Source of the DNA: a virus
Strand: one strand, 5' to 3'
Length of the DNA stretch: 64,000 nt
IMG/VR virus record: IMGVR_UViG_3300025674_000016
Coordinates: 62,001-126,000 of that record
In this document: in pieces, positions 34,529-44,011 of the stretch
Numbering within the stretch: position 1 is the first letter of the stretch
Layout of the letters: every line of letters starts with the position of its first letter
Notes under the pieces: model-generated
What the model saw: the letters and a program-made list of their open reading frames with translations, nothing else
Told to the model about the DNA's origin: nothing
Databases searched by the model: none
Program-made: the position numbers and the translations under genes

Positions 34529-37492
34529 ATGTCTGTTAAAAAGTTTAAATTTGTCTCTCCCGGCGTATCTGTCGCAGAGATTGATAAAAGTAGATTGGCA
34601 ACTCAAATTTTTAGAAGAGGGCCTATTCTTTTTGGTCGTGCAGAGCGCGGCCCTTCGATGAGGCCAGTGAGGGTTGCTTCTTTCTCTGAGTTCGTTGAAA
34701 CATTTGGGGAGCCGATCCCCGGCGGTAGAGGAGGGGATGTCTGGAGGGATGGTAACTATACTTCCACCACCTATGCCTCCTATGCTGCTCAGGCTTATTT
34801 AAGAAATAATGCTCCTGTTACATTTGTTCGATTGCTGGGGAGTAAGCATGGTGACGTAGATGAAGGTCAAGGCGAAGAGACTCCTGGGTGGGATTCTGGC
34901 GCTCATACTGCCACGGGTGGCGGTGCTTACGGTCTTTTTCTTTTTGATTCTGGCACCATTGGAGAAAGAGTTCCCGGTACTCTAGCCGCTGTCTGGTATA
35001 CAAACGATGCTAACACCATTATCACCCTAACTGGTAACTTCGCACATGACAGCGCTAACGCGACTTCTTCTATTGGAGCTTTGGTCCCCTCTGTTGGAGA
35101 CTCAAGGGAGTTTAAGGCGGAAATTAGAAACGGAGCAACAGTATCTGAAAAAATAACTTTTAACTTTGACAGAGCTTCTGACAAGTTTATTAGAAAAGTT
35201 TTTAACACAAACCCAACACTAACCAACGGTGCAATGATCGCCTCCAATCAACTTAAAAAATATTGGCTAGGCGAAACCTTTGAGGGTGCATTAGATAAAG
35301 TTGGGACTGGCGCTGGTGGTGTTCTAACCGCCGCCAGCTCTTCTGAGGGCGATACTCACGGTGCTATTCTTGTTTTGAGCAATAACGACACTACCAAGAA
35401 GAGATTTGGAAATCTTAAGCAAGATACAAGTGATTCTAAGAGTGGGTGGGTTATCTGTCAAGATCTAGGAGCACCAGAAAATTATATTGCAGAGAACTCA
35501 CAAAAATTATTTAGGTTTATCACAAGAAATTCTGGTGAGTGGGATTCTTCAAACCTAAAAGTTTCCATTCAAGATATCAAGCCTTCGAACAGTGAATTCA
35601 ACCCTTATGGTAGCTTTACTGTGGTGGTTAGAAGCACATCAGATAACGACTATTCGCCTCTAGTTAGAGAAAGATTTGAGAACGTGAATTTAAATCCAAG
35701 TTCTAATAGATATATTTCTAGAGTTATTGGTGATAAGTATGTGCTCTGGGATGAAACAGAAAGAAGGCTAAGAGAATATGGAACTTATGATAATATCTCT
35801 AGCTTTGTTAGAGTGGAAGTGTCAACAGAAGTAGAGGCAGGAGGTGATCCAAGATGGCTTCCTGCTGGCTTCTTTGGCCCACCTAGGTTTAAAAAATTCA
35901 CAGTATGCACTGGTTCTGCGCCAATAACATTTGGGGCTTCTTTAACATCGTCTGTAGATCCCAATGCAATGGGGCTCCCAGCCAGCCAGTTAACAGCGCA
36001 TGCTCACCTATCATCATCAGCAACAGGGTTCCACCTTGTTCTTTCTAAGAAGCCAAGCGCCTTGGCTGTTGACAACTTCCTTGGAGATATTACTTTTCCC
36101 AAGTTTAATCTTAGAAATTCTAGCGTGGACTCAACTTTAAGAGGCCCCACTACAGCGTATTTTGGAGTTGATACTCGCAGAGGTGCAAATAGCAGGCTCT
36201 TTGATGAAACTTCGATTGATTTGGCGAGACCAAAGCCTCAAGGCGTAGCAAGCCACGACACTGATAGCAATACAGAAAATAGTTTTATCTTTACGCTAGA
36301 TGATCTAAGCGGAAGTAGCGATTTTGGAGACAATACTACAATTATTGATCTAGTTTATGTATCAGGCTCCAGAGCAAGCAACACCTCAGTGACTGCTGTG
36401 GGTCTAAACGGTTCAAAAGCAAGTATCAATGCTTCTTTTACAAGCTTATTGGAGTATGGTTATAACAGATTTACACTACCACTATTTGGTGGCTTTGACG
36501 GTTTCGATGTAACAGAAAGAGAACCCTTAAGAAACTCTTTAATTCAAGATGACGACTCAGACACAACAAACTATGTTGTCAATACCTATAGGCGAGCAAT
36601 CGACATGATCCAAGACGTGGAGAATGTTGATGTTAACTTGGCTGCTGTGCCTGGCTTAACAAATGCAACACTAACATCAAGGCTAATTGATAACTGCGAG
36701 CAGCGCGGGGATGCAATGGCTGTTATTGATGTTGAGGGTGATTATACTCCAATCTATGAAGCTAAATCTGACACCCAAGAAAGAGATAGACTTGGGTCTG
36801 TAAGCACAGCAGTAAGCTCTTTGAAGGCCAGAAACCTCAACACCTCGTATGGTGCGGCGTATTACCCTTGGGTGCTTGTCAGGGATTCTGTTAGCACTGG
36901 CCAGATTATATGGATGCCACCTAGTGTTGTTGCTCTGGGAGTTATCGGAAATAGCGCAAATAGAAGTGAATTATGGTTCGCGCCAGCAGGGTTCAACAGA
37001 GGTGGGCTTACAAACGGAGACTCTGGCTTAACAGTTGTTGGTGTAAGACAAAAACTCTCTGCAAGAGACAGAGACAATCTCTATGAACAACACATCAACC
37101 CAATCGCTAGCTTCCCTGCGGAGGGCATTGTTATCTTTGGGCAAAAAACCCTTCAAGTAACGCAGTCTGCTCTTGACAGGATCAATGTTAGAAGGTTGAT
37201 GATTTTCCTTAAAAAGGAAATCTCATTCGCAGCCAGCCAGATTCTCTTCGACCAAAACGTCAGAGAAACTTGGTCTAGGTTCACTGGTCAAGTCAAGCCT
37301 TTCCTTGAGAGTGTTAAATCTAGATTTGGTTTGGTTGACTTTAGGCTGGTTTTGGACGAAACCACCACTACCCCCGACCTGATTGATAGAAATACTGTTT
37401 ATGCAAAGGTGTTTATCAAGCCAGCAAGGGCAATTGAATATATTGCACTAGACTTTGTTCTTACGGCAACTGGTGCTTCTTTTGACGAATAA
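34529..37492 (+). CDS. Contractile tail sheath protein (T4 gp18-like)
   Basis: A 987-residue sheath protein, longer than T4 gp18 (659), with extra material in the middle (about 120-600). The N-terminus shows the sheath start (SPGVSVAEIDKSR; RRGPILFGRAERGP). The conserved C-terminal core contains PLFGGFDGFDVTEREPL, IDMIQDVENVDVNLAAVPG, YYPWVLVRDS, PPSVVALGVIGNSANRSELW and RINVRRLMIFLKKEIS. It contracts to drive the tube through the host envelope. AAGGAG precedes the ATG. Tube protein gene follows. Confidence 0.95.
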   Translation: MSVKKFKFVSPGVSVAEIDKSRLATQIFRRGPILFGRAERGPSMRPVRVASFSEFVETFGEPIPGGRGGDVWRDGNYTSTTYASYAAQAYLRNNAPVTFVRLLGSKHGDVDEGQGEETPGWDSGAHTATGGGAYGLFLFDSGTIGERVPGTLAAVWYTNDANTIITLTGNFAHDSANATSSIGALVPSVGDSREFKAEIRNGATVSEKITFNFDRASDKFIRKVFNTNPTLTNGAMIASNQLKKYWLGETFEGALDKVGTGAGGVLTAASSSEGDTHGAILVLSNNDTTKKRFGNLKQDTSDSKSGWVICQDLGAPENYIAENSQKLFRFITRNSGEWDSSNLKVSIQDIKPSNSEFNPYGSFTVVVRSTSDNDYSPLVRERFENVNLNPSSNRYISRVIGDKYVLWDETERRLREYGTYDNISSFVRVEVSTEVEAGGDPRWLPAGFFGPPRFKKFTVCTGSAPITFGASLTSSVDPNAMGLPASQLTAHAHLSSSATGFHLVLSKKPSALAVDNFLGDITFPKFNLRNSSVDSTLRGPTTAYFGVDTRRGANSRLFDETSIDLARPKPQGVASHDTDSNTENSFIFTLDDLSGSSDFGDNTTIIDLVYVSGSRASNTSVTAVGLNGSKASINASFTSLLEYGYNRFTLPLFGGFDGFDVTEREPLRNSLIQDDDSDTTNYVVNTYRRAIDMIQDVENVDVNLAAVPGLTNATLTSRLIDNCEQRGDAMAVIDVEGDYTPIYEAKSDTQERDRLGSVSTAVSSLKARNLNTSYGAAYYPWVLVRDSVSTGQIIWMPPSVVALGVIGNSANRSELWFAPAGFNRGGLTNGDSGLTVVGVRQKLSARDRDNLYEQHINPIASFPAEGIVIFGQKTLQVTQSALDRINVRRLMIFLKKEISFAASQILFDQNVRETWSRFTGQVKPFLESVKSRFGLVDFRLVLDETTTTPDLIDRNTVYAKVFIKPARAIEYIALDFVLTATGASFDE

Positions 37493-37503
37493 AATATATT
37501 TCA

Positions 37504-37511
37504 ACTATTTA
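37504..37511 (+). promoter_or_regulatory. Candidate late promoter element ACTATTTA
   Basis: Between sheath and tube genes, 39 bases before the tube GTG. A separate promoter for the tube, needed in high copy, is plausible. Confidence 0.5.
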
Positions 37512-37542
37512 TTAAGAATGAAATATATCGGAGGATTTTAAG

Positions 37543-38133
37543 GTGGCTTTTTTTACAGAAAAAACACTCAACCCAAAAAGAAAATTTAGATGGGTTGTCG
37601 ATATCGGTACTGGTAATGATACTAATAGTATTTTAAGAGTGGCTGCAAAGTCTGTTCAGAAACCAAACTATACACTAGAGACGACACAGCATAAATTTTT
37701 AAATCATCAATTTAATTACCCGAACAGGGTTATCTGGCAGCCTATTGATATCACATTTGTTGATCACCTAGGTCGAGGAGGAACCAGTGTCTCGTCGAGA
37801 CTTTACGCCTTGTTACTATCTTCAGGATATCAAATCCCTGCAAACCCCTTCAACTGTGAGCTATCGCCAACTAAAAACAGAGCAGTTGGGGCGCTAGGCA
37901 GTGTAAAGATCGTTCAACTATCAGGTGATGCAGGACGCGCACGATTTACAGTTGATGAAATAGACGGCAGAGCGCCGGGTGCCCCCCAACGGTCTGATGT
38001 AATTGAAACATGGACCCTAGGTAACGCCTTTATTTCCAAAGTTACTTTTGGAGATTTGTCATATGATGATGATGGATTGGTGGAGATCCAATGCACCTTT
38101 ACTTATGACTATGCTGAATTTCAAGGCAAATGA
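37543..38133 (+). CDS. Tail tube protein (T4 gp19-like)
   Basis: A 196-residue tail tube protein starting at GTG with CGGAGG upstream. Length and context match T4 gp19 (163 residues) directly after the sheath. Landmarks: LNPKRKFRWVVDIG, SVQKPNYTLETTQHKFLNH, FNYPNRVIWQPIDITFVDH, and the C-terminal IQCTFTYDYAEFQ, which match the tube/Hcp-like beta-barrel family. Rings of this protein form the DNA conduit inside the sheath. Confidence 0.92.
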   Translation: MAFFTEKTLNPKRKFRWVVDIGTGNDTNSILRVAAKSVQKPNYTLETTQHKFLNHQFNYPNRVIWQPIDITFVDHLGRGGTSVSSRLYALLLSSGYQIPANPFNCELSPTKNRAVGALGSVKIVQLSGDAGRARFTVDEIDGRAPGAPQRSDVIETWTLGNAFISKVTFGDLSYDDDGLVEIQCTFTYDYAEFQGK

Positions 38134-38163
38134 CGCTAGAAACACTTAATATAAGAGGAGAAA

Positions 38164-39003
38164 ATGTCTAGAAACAATCAAGATCGCTTGAGTGTGCAGG
38201 CACCAAGCGACGATTCAACACCCCAACCTGCAACAAACAATCAATTACAATTTGTAGTACCAACAGAATTTGTAGAGTTACCTTCTAAAGGTTTATTTTA
38301 CCCTCCCGATCATCCTTTAAATTGCAAAGAGGAGATAGAGATAAGGTACATGACCGCAAAAGAAGAAGATATCTTGACAGATAAGGTTCTTTTAAAGAAG
38401 GGAATTGCTATCGATAGAATGATGGCGAATATAATTGTCGATAAGACAATTAAGCCACACACTCTTCTTTCTGGCGATAGAACGGCAATTATGATCGCTG
38501 CAAGAAAGTCGGCATATGGTCCTGAGTATGATACAAAGGTTGCATGCCCATCTTGTTTTTCTCAAGGAAGACACACCTTTAATCTTGAGAACGCACAAAA
38601 TAAGTTTAATCTAGGCGAAGATGTTGCCCATATAAATAGCAATCTAAATATCACCATAACAACCCCCAGAACAAAGGCGGAGCTTGAGCTTAGACTGATG
38701 ACTGGTGCAGATGAAAAAAGAATTATTGATGACCAGAACAATAATAAAAAACACAATCTACCAGAAAACAATCTTATAAACCAATTAAGGGCAATTATTG
38801 TTTCAGTTAATGGAAACAAAGACAGACAATATATAAATTCTTTTATTGAAGTTGTTCCTGCTTTTGATTCCAAGTATATCAGAGAAGTATATAAGAAAAA
38901 CTCACCCAACGCTGTGCTAAAGGAGGAATATGTCTGTGGCGAATGTGGCGCATCTAATACACTTGATGTCCCATTTACCACAGACTTTTTTTGGCCTAAG
39001 TGA
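38164..39003 (+). CDS. Baseplate hub assembly protein (T4 gp26-like)
   Basis: A 279-residue protein with the gp26-family start VELPSKGLFYPPDHPL and IEIRYMTAKEEDILTD. It includes two Cys pairs, ACPSC in the middle and VCGECGAS near the end, suggesting a zinc-stabilised ribbon. T4 gp26 (208 residues) belongs to the central hub assembly pathway. It follows the tube gene after a GAGGAG site, and a small gene overlaps its 3' end, as the gp26/gp51-type pair does in relatives. Confidence 0.8.
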   Translation: MSRNNQDRLSVQAPSDDSTPQPATNNQLQFVVPTEFVELPSKGLFYPPDHPLNCKEEIEIRYMTAKEEDILTDKVLLKKGIAIDRMMANIIVDKTIKPHTLLSGDRTAIMIAARKSAYGPEYDTKVACPSCFSQGRHTFNLENAQNKFNLGEDVAHINSNLNITITTPRTKAELELRLMTGADEKRIIDDQNNNKKHNLPENNLINQLRAIIVSVNGNKDRQYINSFIEVVPAFDSKYIREVYKKNSPNAVLKEEYVCGECGASNTLDVPFTTDFFWPK

Positions 39004-39181
39004 AAAATATCAAGCAAATGTTTATGAAGAGTTTTTTCTTCTTAAACATCATGGAGGTTGGAGCTTTATTGAAGCTTACAACCTGCCAGTAAGCTTGAGA
39101 AGGTGGTTTCTTGAAAGATTAACCAGACAGTTCGAAGAAGAACGAGAACAAATCCAGCAAGCAAAAAACTCTAGTAGCTAG
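38930..39181 (+). CDS. Small tail assembly protein overlapping gp26-like gene
   Basis: An 83-residue protein in another frame. AAAGGAGG lies just before the ATG at 38930, inside the gp26-like gene, giving a 74-base overlap. The conserved-looking core is FGLSEKYQANVYEEFF, LKHHGGWSFIEAYNLP, SLRRWFLERLTRQFEEE, a pattern seen in small gp51-like hub assembly catalysts or tape-measure chaperones just upstream of the tape measure. The start could also be the ATG at 38966 if the SD is only coding. Confidence 0.65.
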   Translation: MSVANVAHLIHLMSHLPQTFFGLSEKYQANVYEEFFLLKHHGGWSFIEAYNLPVSLRRWFLERLTRQFEEEREQIQQAKNSSS

Positions 39182-39199
39182 AATTAAATATTGTTTTAA

Positions 39200-39207
39200 A
39201 CTAGTTA
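39200..39207 (+). promoter_or_regulatory. Weak late-element variant ACTAGTTA
   Basis: One mismatch to ACTATTTA, in the 55-base gap before the gene at 39237, 37 bases from its TTG. Confidence 0.3.
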
Positions 39208-39236
39208 GTTCAGAACAAACAAGAGAGGTTTATGTT

Positions 39237-39569
39237 TTGGAAAAGCTAAATGAAGACAAATTGCAGCCAGTTATTATTGATCTGACCAAAGCAGATAAAT
39301 TAAATGAAAGTTGGTATAGAATGTTTGGAGCCTGGATTAAAATGTTTCTGGGACACACCTTTGATTTAAATGATTATAATTTTAAAGTTAGAGGAACAAA
39401 AAGGCAACTAGATAGCTTGGCAAAAGCCCTAGGGGCTGAGAAGAAATATTTAAAAGCGTTTACAAGATCCGGCCTCAACAGCCCCAGCACCCTTAAAAGT
39501 AAATCCAAACTTCAAAAAGCAATCTCTATGTTTGAAAAGGCAACCGGTATAAAGTGGCCTTTAAAGTAA
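39237..39569 (+). CDS. Small protein before tape measure
   Basis: A 110-residue basic protein from a TTG start with AGAGAGG eight bases upstream. It contains WYRMFGAWIKMFLGHTFDL and a Lys-rich helical end (LKSKSKLQKAISMFEKATG). The first residues EKLNED include an LNE. No recognised family. It lies between hub assembly genes and the tape measure, so a tail assembly role is possible. Confidence 0.5.
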   Translation: MEKLNEDKLQPVIIDLTKADKLNESWYRMFGAWIKMFLGHTFDLNDYNFKVRGTKRQLDSLAKALGAEKKYLKAFTRSGLNSPSTLKSKSKLQKAISMFEKATGIKWPLK

Positions 39570-39589
39570 AATAAAGAGGTTTCTGTTAA

Positions 39590-42145
39590 ATGAGTGATCC
39601 TTTTAGCCAAGATGAATTAGATAGAATTAATGAAGCAGTTCAACAAAAGATTGAACTCATAAAGCAGACCAATATCTATAAAGAGCAATTAAAAAACGTC
39701 AACAATCAACATGAAAAACAAATCCTCAATTTAAATGTTGAAAAACAAGCTTTTCAAGAGATACTCCAAATGGAGATTGATAGAGTAAAAGCAAGTGCTC
39801 AGGGCGGCAGACTCAATCAACAGCAAATAGAAACCATACAGCATCTAAAAAGAGAACAGTCTCGCCTTAATGGTGTTTTAAACCAAACAGTAGAACTTGA
39901 AAGACAGCGGTTGGAGGCTCTAAAAGAGTCAGAAGCAGCGGCAGAGCAAGTTGTTAAACAAATAGCTGTTGCAACGCTTGGTATGAAAAAGTTCGAAGAT
40001 ACCTTTTTAGGTACTTTATCCAAGGCGGATTTTGCTTCTTTATCAAAAAAAATGGGAGAGTATTTTACTCTTCAAAACATTGGATATACAGCAATTGAAA
40101 AGGTTGCGTTTGAAACCTTCAATCTTGCAAGAGAGCAGGAGTCAGCCATAACTGCTTTTAAAATAGCAACAGCCGCAGGGGATAAATATAATGATCTGCT
40201 TATAAGTTCTCAAATGCAATTAAGAACATTTGGTGTTTCAATGGAGGACACCGCAGATGCCGTTGCAGATTTATATGAAAACACATCTCTATTCACAGAG
40301 ATGTCAGAAAGATCTAAAAAAGTTTTAGTAGAAAATGTGGCTTTATTGGATAAGTTTGGTGTAGATGGCGCTAAAGATATTGAATTTTTAACAAAAGCTC
40401 TAGGAATGAATGCCGATCAGGCTGCAATGGTCACAAGGGATCTAGTCGGTATGTCCAGGGCGATAGGCTTGCCAGCGAAAACTGTCATGAGGGAATTTGG
40501 GCCAGCAATGTCAAAGCTTGCTGCTCATGGTGAAGATTCAATAAAAATTTTCAAAGGCATGGCAGCAGCAGCAAAAGCAACCGGTGTTGAAATAAACACC
40601 CTTATAGGTTTGGCCGGTCAGTTTGATACATTTGAAGATGCAGCGCAAAGCGTAGGAAAATTAAACGCAATCCTTGGTGGGCCTTATCTAAACTCAATTG
40701 AAATGATAAAGGCCAGCGAAGAAGACAGAATAAGAATGCTAATTGAATCAATAAATCTGTCAGGCAGATCTTTTGAGGATTTGAGCAGATACGAGAGAAA
40801 GGCGGTTGCTTCTGCGGCAGGCATAACTAACATGGCCGAAGCAAACAAAATATTCAATACAAGCTTAGAGGCATATGATATAGCACAGTTTAAAGCTCAA
40901 CAGGCAAAAATGTCTCAAGAAGAATTTAAAGAAGCAACAAGAGGGCTGATGAGTCTTTTTGAAAAGTTAAAGCAAATTGCCGCTAATTTTGCAGTTTCCA
41001 TGAGACCAGTTATTGATGTCTTTATACAAGCAGCAGACGCAATTTTGGAATTTCAAGAAAACATGGGCGAGTCTTTTGGAATGACTGTCTTGATCGGAGG
41101 GGCAATTTTAATGCTTGTTGGCAGTTTTACTGCTATTATTGGTTCTGTTTTGGCATTCGGTCTTGCCTTAGCAGGCACTTTAGTTACCATGTTTACCTTT
41201 GGGTTATTTGCTCCCAAAATAGGCAAAGGACTTTCTGCTATTTCCACCGGAATGCTCAAGGTATCAGCATCAGCGATTGGCCTTGGAGCAGCAACGCTTT
41301 TGTTTGGTGCCGGTATAGGTTTGGCCGCAACCGGCTTGGCTGCCTTTGTAAGCTCTTTTTCTTTGCTTGACAAAGATCAACTAATTGCTGTAAAAGAAAT
41401 TTTATATGACTTTGCAATCGCTGTTGGTGTATTGACTGTTGGTATGGTTGCGGCAGTTGCAGTTATCGCTATGTTTAGTGGTCTTGCGCCGAAGCTTGCA
41501 ATAGGTGTTGCTATAGTGTTTGGACTGGCGCTTGCATTTGCTGCTGTCGCTACAAGTGTTGGAATAGCAGCAGCAGGAATATCCTTGATAGGGTTTAGCG
41601 TTGCCTCCTTGGTAAAGGAGTTGAATAAAGAAAAAGCAATAGAAAATTTAAATCAACTTGGAGCTACCTTGGGCACAATGGCCCTCAAATCCCTCTATAT
41701 AGTTCCTGGTATTATAGCCATAACTGCCGCCGTTGCCAGACTAGGCGTTGCCCTTAAAAAGATGGTAGACGATGTTGGTTTAGATGAAATGAAAACACTA
41801 GTAGATCTATTAGAAAATATTGATAAATTTAGTGGAGGCTCCGTTTCAGTAGCTTCTCCAAAGGGAGGCGCAACACCATCATCACCATTCACCAACATGG
41901 CAAGCGCAGTGTCAGGACTAACAAAAGAAAAGGTCGATCAAGCGGAAAGGCTTGTTGGAGTTGCGAAAACATTTAATATTTCAAATAACAACTTTAGTGC
42001 GACCCAATCAGACAATTTTAAAAATAGTTTAGGCCCTCTTGCCACAGCAAAAGAAGTTTCTTTAGAAATAGACGGAGATCAATTTGCTAGGATTGTGGCT
42101 CCGTATATTGGAAAAAGATTAAATATTAAAGCAAGAATGAAATAG
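39590..42145 (+). CDS. Tail tape measure protein (T4 gp29 role)
   Basis: An 851-residue protein. Residues 1 to about 125 are coiled coil; the middle is helical with Ala-rich segments (GMAAAAKATGVEINTLIGLAG; MSRAIGLPAKTV); from about residue 490 there are several hydrophobic helices (MTVLIGGAILMLVGSFTAII; FAIAVGVLTVGMVAAVAVIA), and the end is short and mixed. This layout is typical of tape measure proteins that fix tail length and later leave the tube and insert in the host membrane. T4 gp29 (590) is shorter. Position between hub and tube-initiator genes agrees. Confidence 0.8.
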   Translation: MSDPFSQDELDRINEAVQQKIELIKQTNIYKEQLKNVNNQHEKQILNLNVEKQAFQEILQMEIDRVKASAQGGRLNQQQIETIQHLKREQSRLNGVLNQTVELERQRLEALKESEAAAEQVVKQIAVATLGMKKFEDTFLGTLSKADFASLSKKMGEYFTLQNIGYTAIEKVAFETFNLAREQESAITAFKIATAAGDKYNDLLISSQMQLRTFGVSMEDTADAVADLYENTSLFTEMSERSKKVLVENVALLDKFGVDGAKDIEFLTKALGMNADQAAMVTRDLVGMSRAIGLPAKTVMREFGPAMSKLAAHGEDSIKIFKGMAAAAKATGVEINTLIGLAGQFDTFEDAAQSVGKLNAILGGPYLNSIEMIKASEEDRIRMLIESINLSGRSFEDLSRYERKAVASAAGITNMAEANKIFNTSLEAYDIAQFKAQQAKMSQEEFKEATRGLMSLFEKLKQIAANFAVSMRPVIDVFIQAADAILEFQENMGESFGMTVLIGGAILMLVGSFTAIIGSVLAFGLALAGTLVTMFTFGLFAPKIGKGLSAISTGMLKVSASAIGLGAATLLFGAGIGLAATGLAAFVSSFSLLDKDQLIAVKEILYDFAIAVGVLTVGMVAAVAVIAMFSGLAPKLAIGVAIVFGLALAFAAVATSVGIAAAGISLIGFSVASLVKELNKEKAIENLNQLGATLGTMALKSLYIVPGIIAITAAVARLGVALKKMVDDVGLDEMKTLVDLLENIDKFSGGSVSVASPKGGATPSSPFTNMASAVSGLTKEKVDQAERLVGVAKTFNISNNNFSATQSDNFKNSLGPLATAKEVSLEIDGDQFARIVAPYIGKRLNIKARMK

Positions 42146-42162
42146 TGGGAGTTTAAAAGCAA

Positions 42163-43638
42163 ATGCCAAGTTATAGAGATCCAGGCGATTTTTCTTTTCT
42201 AAAAAAATGTGATTTAAAAATAAGGTTTACCCACCTTTCATCGGGCAGGCACGCTCATTTTTTGGGAGCCGTAACGGACCTTAAAGATCAATATACATCA
42301 ATTTGGAACGAAGAGCCGGTATACGGAAGAATGGATCCCATAGCAACATTCCAGAGAACTGGAAGAAAAATAAGTTTAAGCTGGCAAATATTAAATGAAA
42401 ACAAAAGAGTTGGCGAGCAAAACATGATCGAGATTCAAAGACTTATAAGCTTTCTTTATCCCAATTATTATAATTCTAGCAATAATGCAAGTACAATTGC
42501 TGGTGGGCCTCTCTTAGCTTTAAAATACACAAACTTGGTTAGTCAAGCAGCGAATCCCGGCGGCCTTATAGGCTATCTTGATGGTTTTACATTTGATCCT
42601 CAAATGGATTCTGGTTTCGCAAACACAGAAGGTGAAAATCTTATTCCAACAGTTATAAACGCTAGTATAAACTTTACTGTGCTTCATACACACAAGCTTG
42701 GCTGGAGGGGGGCCAAAAGAAGAGTGGCGCAGTTCCCTTATGGTATAGCGAGCCAAATAGATAAAAAGGCAGATGATGATGCACAAGCGGCAGAAAACTT
42801 GGCCCAGAAGGCCGCAGAAGACGCGGCGAAGGCAGCGAAGGCAGCGGCTGAGCTTGCAGAAAAAGCAAGACAGGCAAACTTGGCAGCGAAGCAGGGAGAA
42901 AATGCTCTTAATGAACAAACTATAAATGGCGAAGACCCCGCCCAAAGTGCAGCAGGGGCACAATCAGAAGGATTAAGATTTACGGATGGCGAAGGCGCTC
43001 TTGCCGCACTTCACGAGGAGATGATGCGGACCGACATGGATTATTTCTTGAAGCAGTCAGGTATTGACGGCTTGAGCGATGAAGAGGCCATGGCCGCCAT
43101 CGGGGAGGGCGGCTTCTTGGCCGAAGCCGCCGATGCTCAAATAGCAAAAATTAAGCGACAGCAGGCGATGGCCAAGGCGGCGGCGGCCAGAGCAGAACAA
43201 GAAAGAAAACAAGCGGAAGAAAGAGCCAGAGAAGAGCGCGCTAAAGAATTCTATGAAGGCAAAGACCCATTCGGCAGAGACCCAGTCGTGTCAGACGAAG
43301 AACTCCAGGAAGCAAGAGGAGACGCTCTTGGTCAAATTTATGATGAAACAATTACGCCCCTTGTTCAACCCGTTGTTGGGGCACTCGAAGGACAAAAAAA
43401 AGAAGAAGAATACCAAGATTGGGAAAACGAATACAACAGCGCTCGAAGAGACGGGGCTTCAGTTGAAGAATCCATCAAAATTGCTGGTGAGCGTGTCGTC
43501 GGGTACGTTGACGATGAGGATGATGCATCATCCTCGTCCCCAAGTGGCACTAATTATTACCCATCAGACCCTCAGTCTAAAGTCATATTCTATGACGACG
43601 GGACCGGCGGGCAGAGTCGTATAGATGATCAGGATTAG
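42163..43638 (+). CDS. Baseplate/tube initiator protein (gp48/gp54-type) with Ala-rich extension
   Basis: A 491-residue protein. Residues 1 to about 195 form a tube-like domain: DLKIRFTHLSSGRHAHF, WNEEPVYGRMDPIATFQRTG, RKISLSWQILNEN, LLALKYTNLV, INFTVLHTHKLGW, the sort seen in tail-tube initiator or hub proteins. From about 200 comes a long Ala/Glu/Lys coiled coil (AAEDAAKAAKAAAELAEKA; KRQQAMAKAAAARAEQER), then an acidic Ser/Asp-rich end. The extension is unusual. The base composition rises in GC within it. Confidence 0.65.
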   Translation: MPSYRDPGDFSFLKKCDLKIRFTHLSSGRHAHFLGAVTDLKDQYTSIWNEEPVYGRMDPIATFQRTGRKISLSWQILNENKRVGEQNMIEIQRLISFLYPNYYNSSNNASTIAGGPLLALKYTNLVSQAANPGGLIGYLDGFTFDPQMDSGFANTEGENLIPTVINASINFTVLHTHKLGWRGAKRRVAQFPYGIASQIDKKADDDAQAAENLAQKAAEDAAKAAKAAAELAEKARQANLAAKQGENALNEQTINGEDPAQSAAGAQSEGLRFTDGEGALAALHEEMMRTDMDYFLKQSGIDGLSDEEAMAAIGEGGFLAEAADAQIAKIKRQQAMAKAAAARAEQERKQAEERAREERAKEFYEGKDPFGRDPVVSDEELQEARGDALGQIYDETITPLVQPVVGALEGQKKEEEYQDWENEYNSARRDGASVEESIKIAGERVVGYVDDEDDASSSSPSGTNYYPSDPQSKVIFYDDGTGGQSRIDDQD

Positions 43639-43686
43639 AGAAAATTATTACCCTAAGCACCCCGAAGACGAGTAGAGTGAATTATA

Positions 43687-44010
43687 ATGAGATATGATAA
43701 CAAATTAACATTAATAAATAACAATATTAGGTATAGAAATAAGTTTCTCAAAAAAGGAGTTAACTTTATCGAATATCAACAAGTGCCAGATATAAGATTG
43801 CCTCCCGCAGCAGACCTAGATATCATAACCCATACCTGGGTATCTGGCGATAGGCTTTACAAGCTAGCAAGCAAATACTACGGCGATCCTGAACTCTGGT
43901 GGGTTATTGCGTTTTATAATGCCAAGCCAACTGAATCTTATTATTCTTATGGATCTATTGTTGAAATACCACTACCCTTAGATAGGGTCTTAGAACAGAT
44001 GGGGTACTGA
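43687..44010 (+). CDS. Baseplate wedge protein with LysM-like domain (T4 gp53-like)
   Basis: A 107-residue protein. The C-terminal half reads THTWVSGDRLYKLASKYYGD, ELWWVIAFYNA, then a YSYGSIVEIPLPLDRV end, a LysM-like fold as in T4 gp53 (196 residues) and in LysM-type baseplate proteins generally. Such proteins hold wedges together or bind the hub. The front (RYDNKLTLINNNIRYRNKFL) is a short docking segment. The next gene starts two bases after its stop. Confidence 0.75.
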   Translation: MRYDNKLTLINNNIRYRNKFLKKGVNFIEYQQVPDIRLPPAADLDIITHTWVSGDRLYKLASKYYGDPELWWVIAFYNAKPTESYYSYGSIVEIPLPLDRVLEQMGY

Positions 44011-44011
44011 T

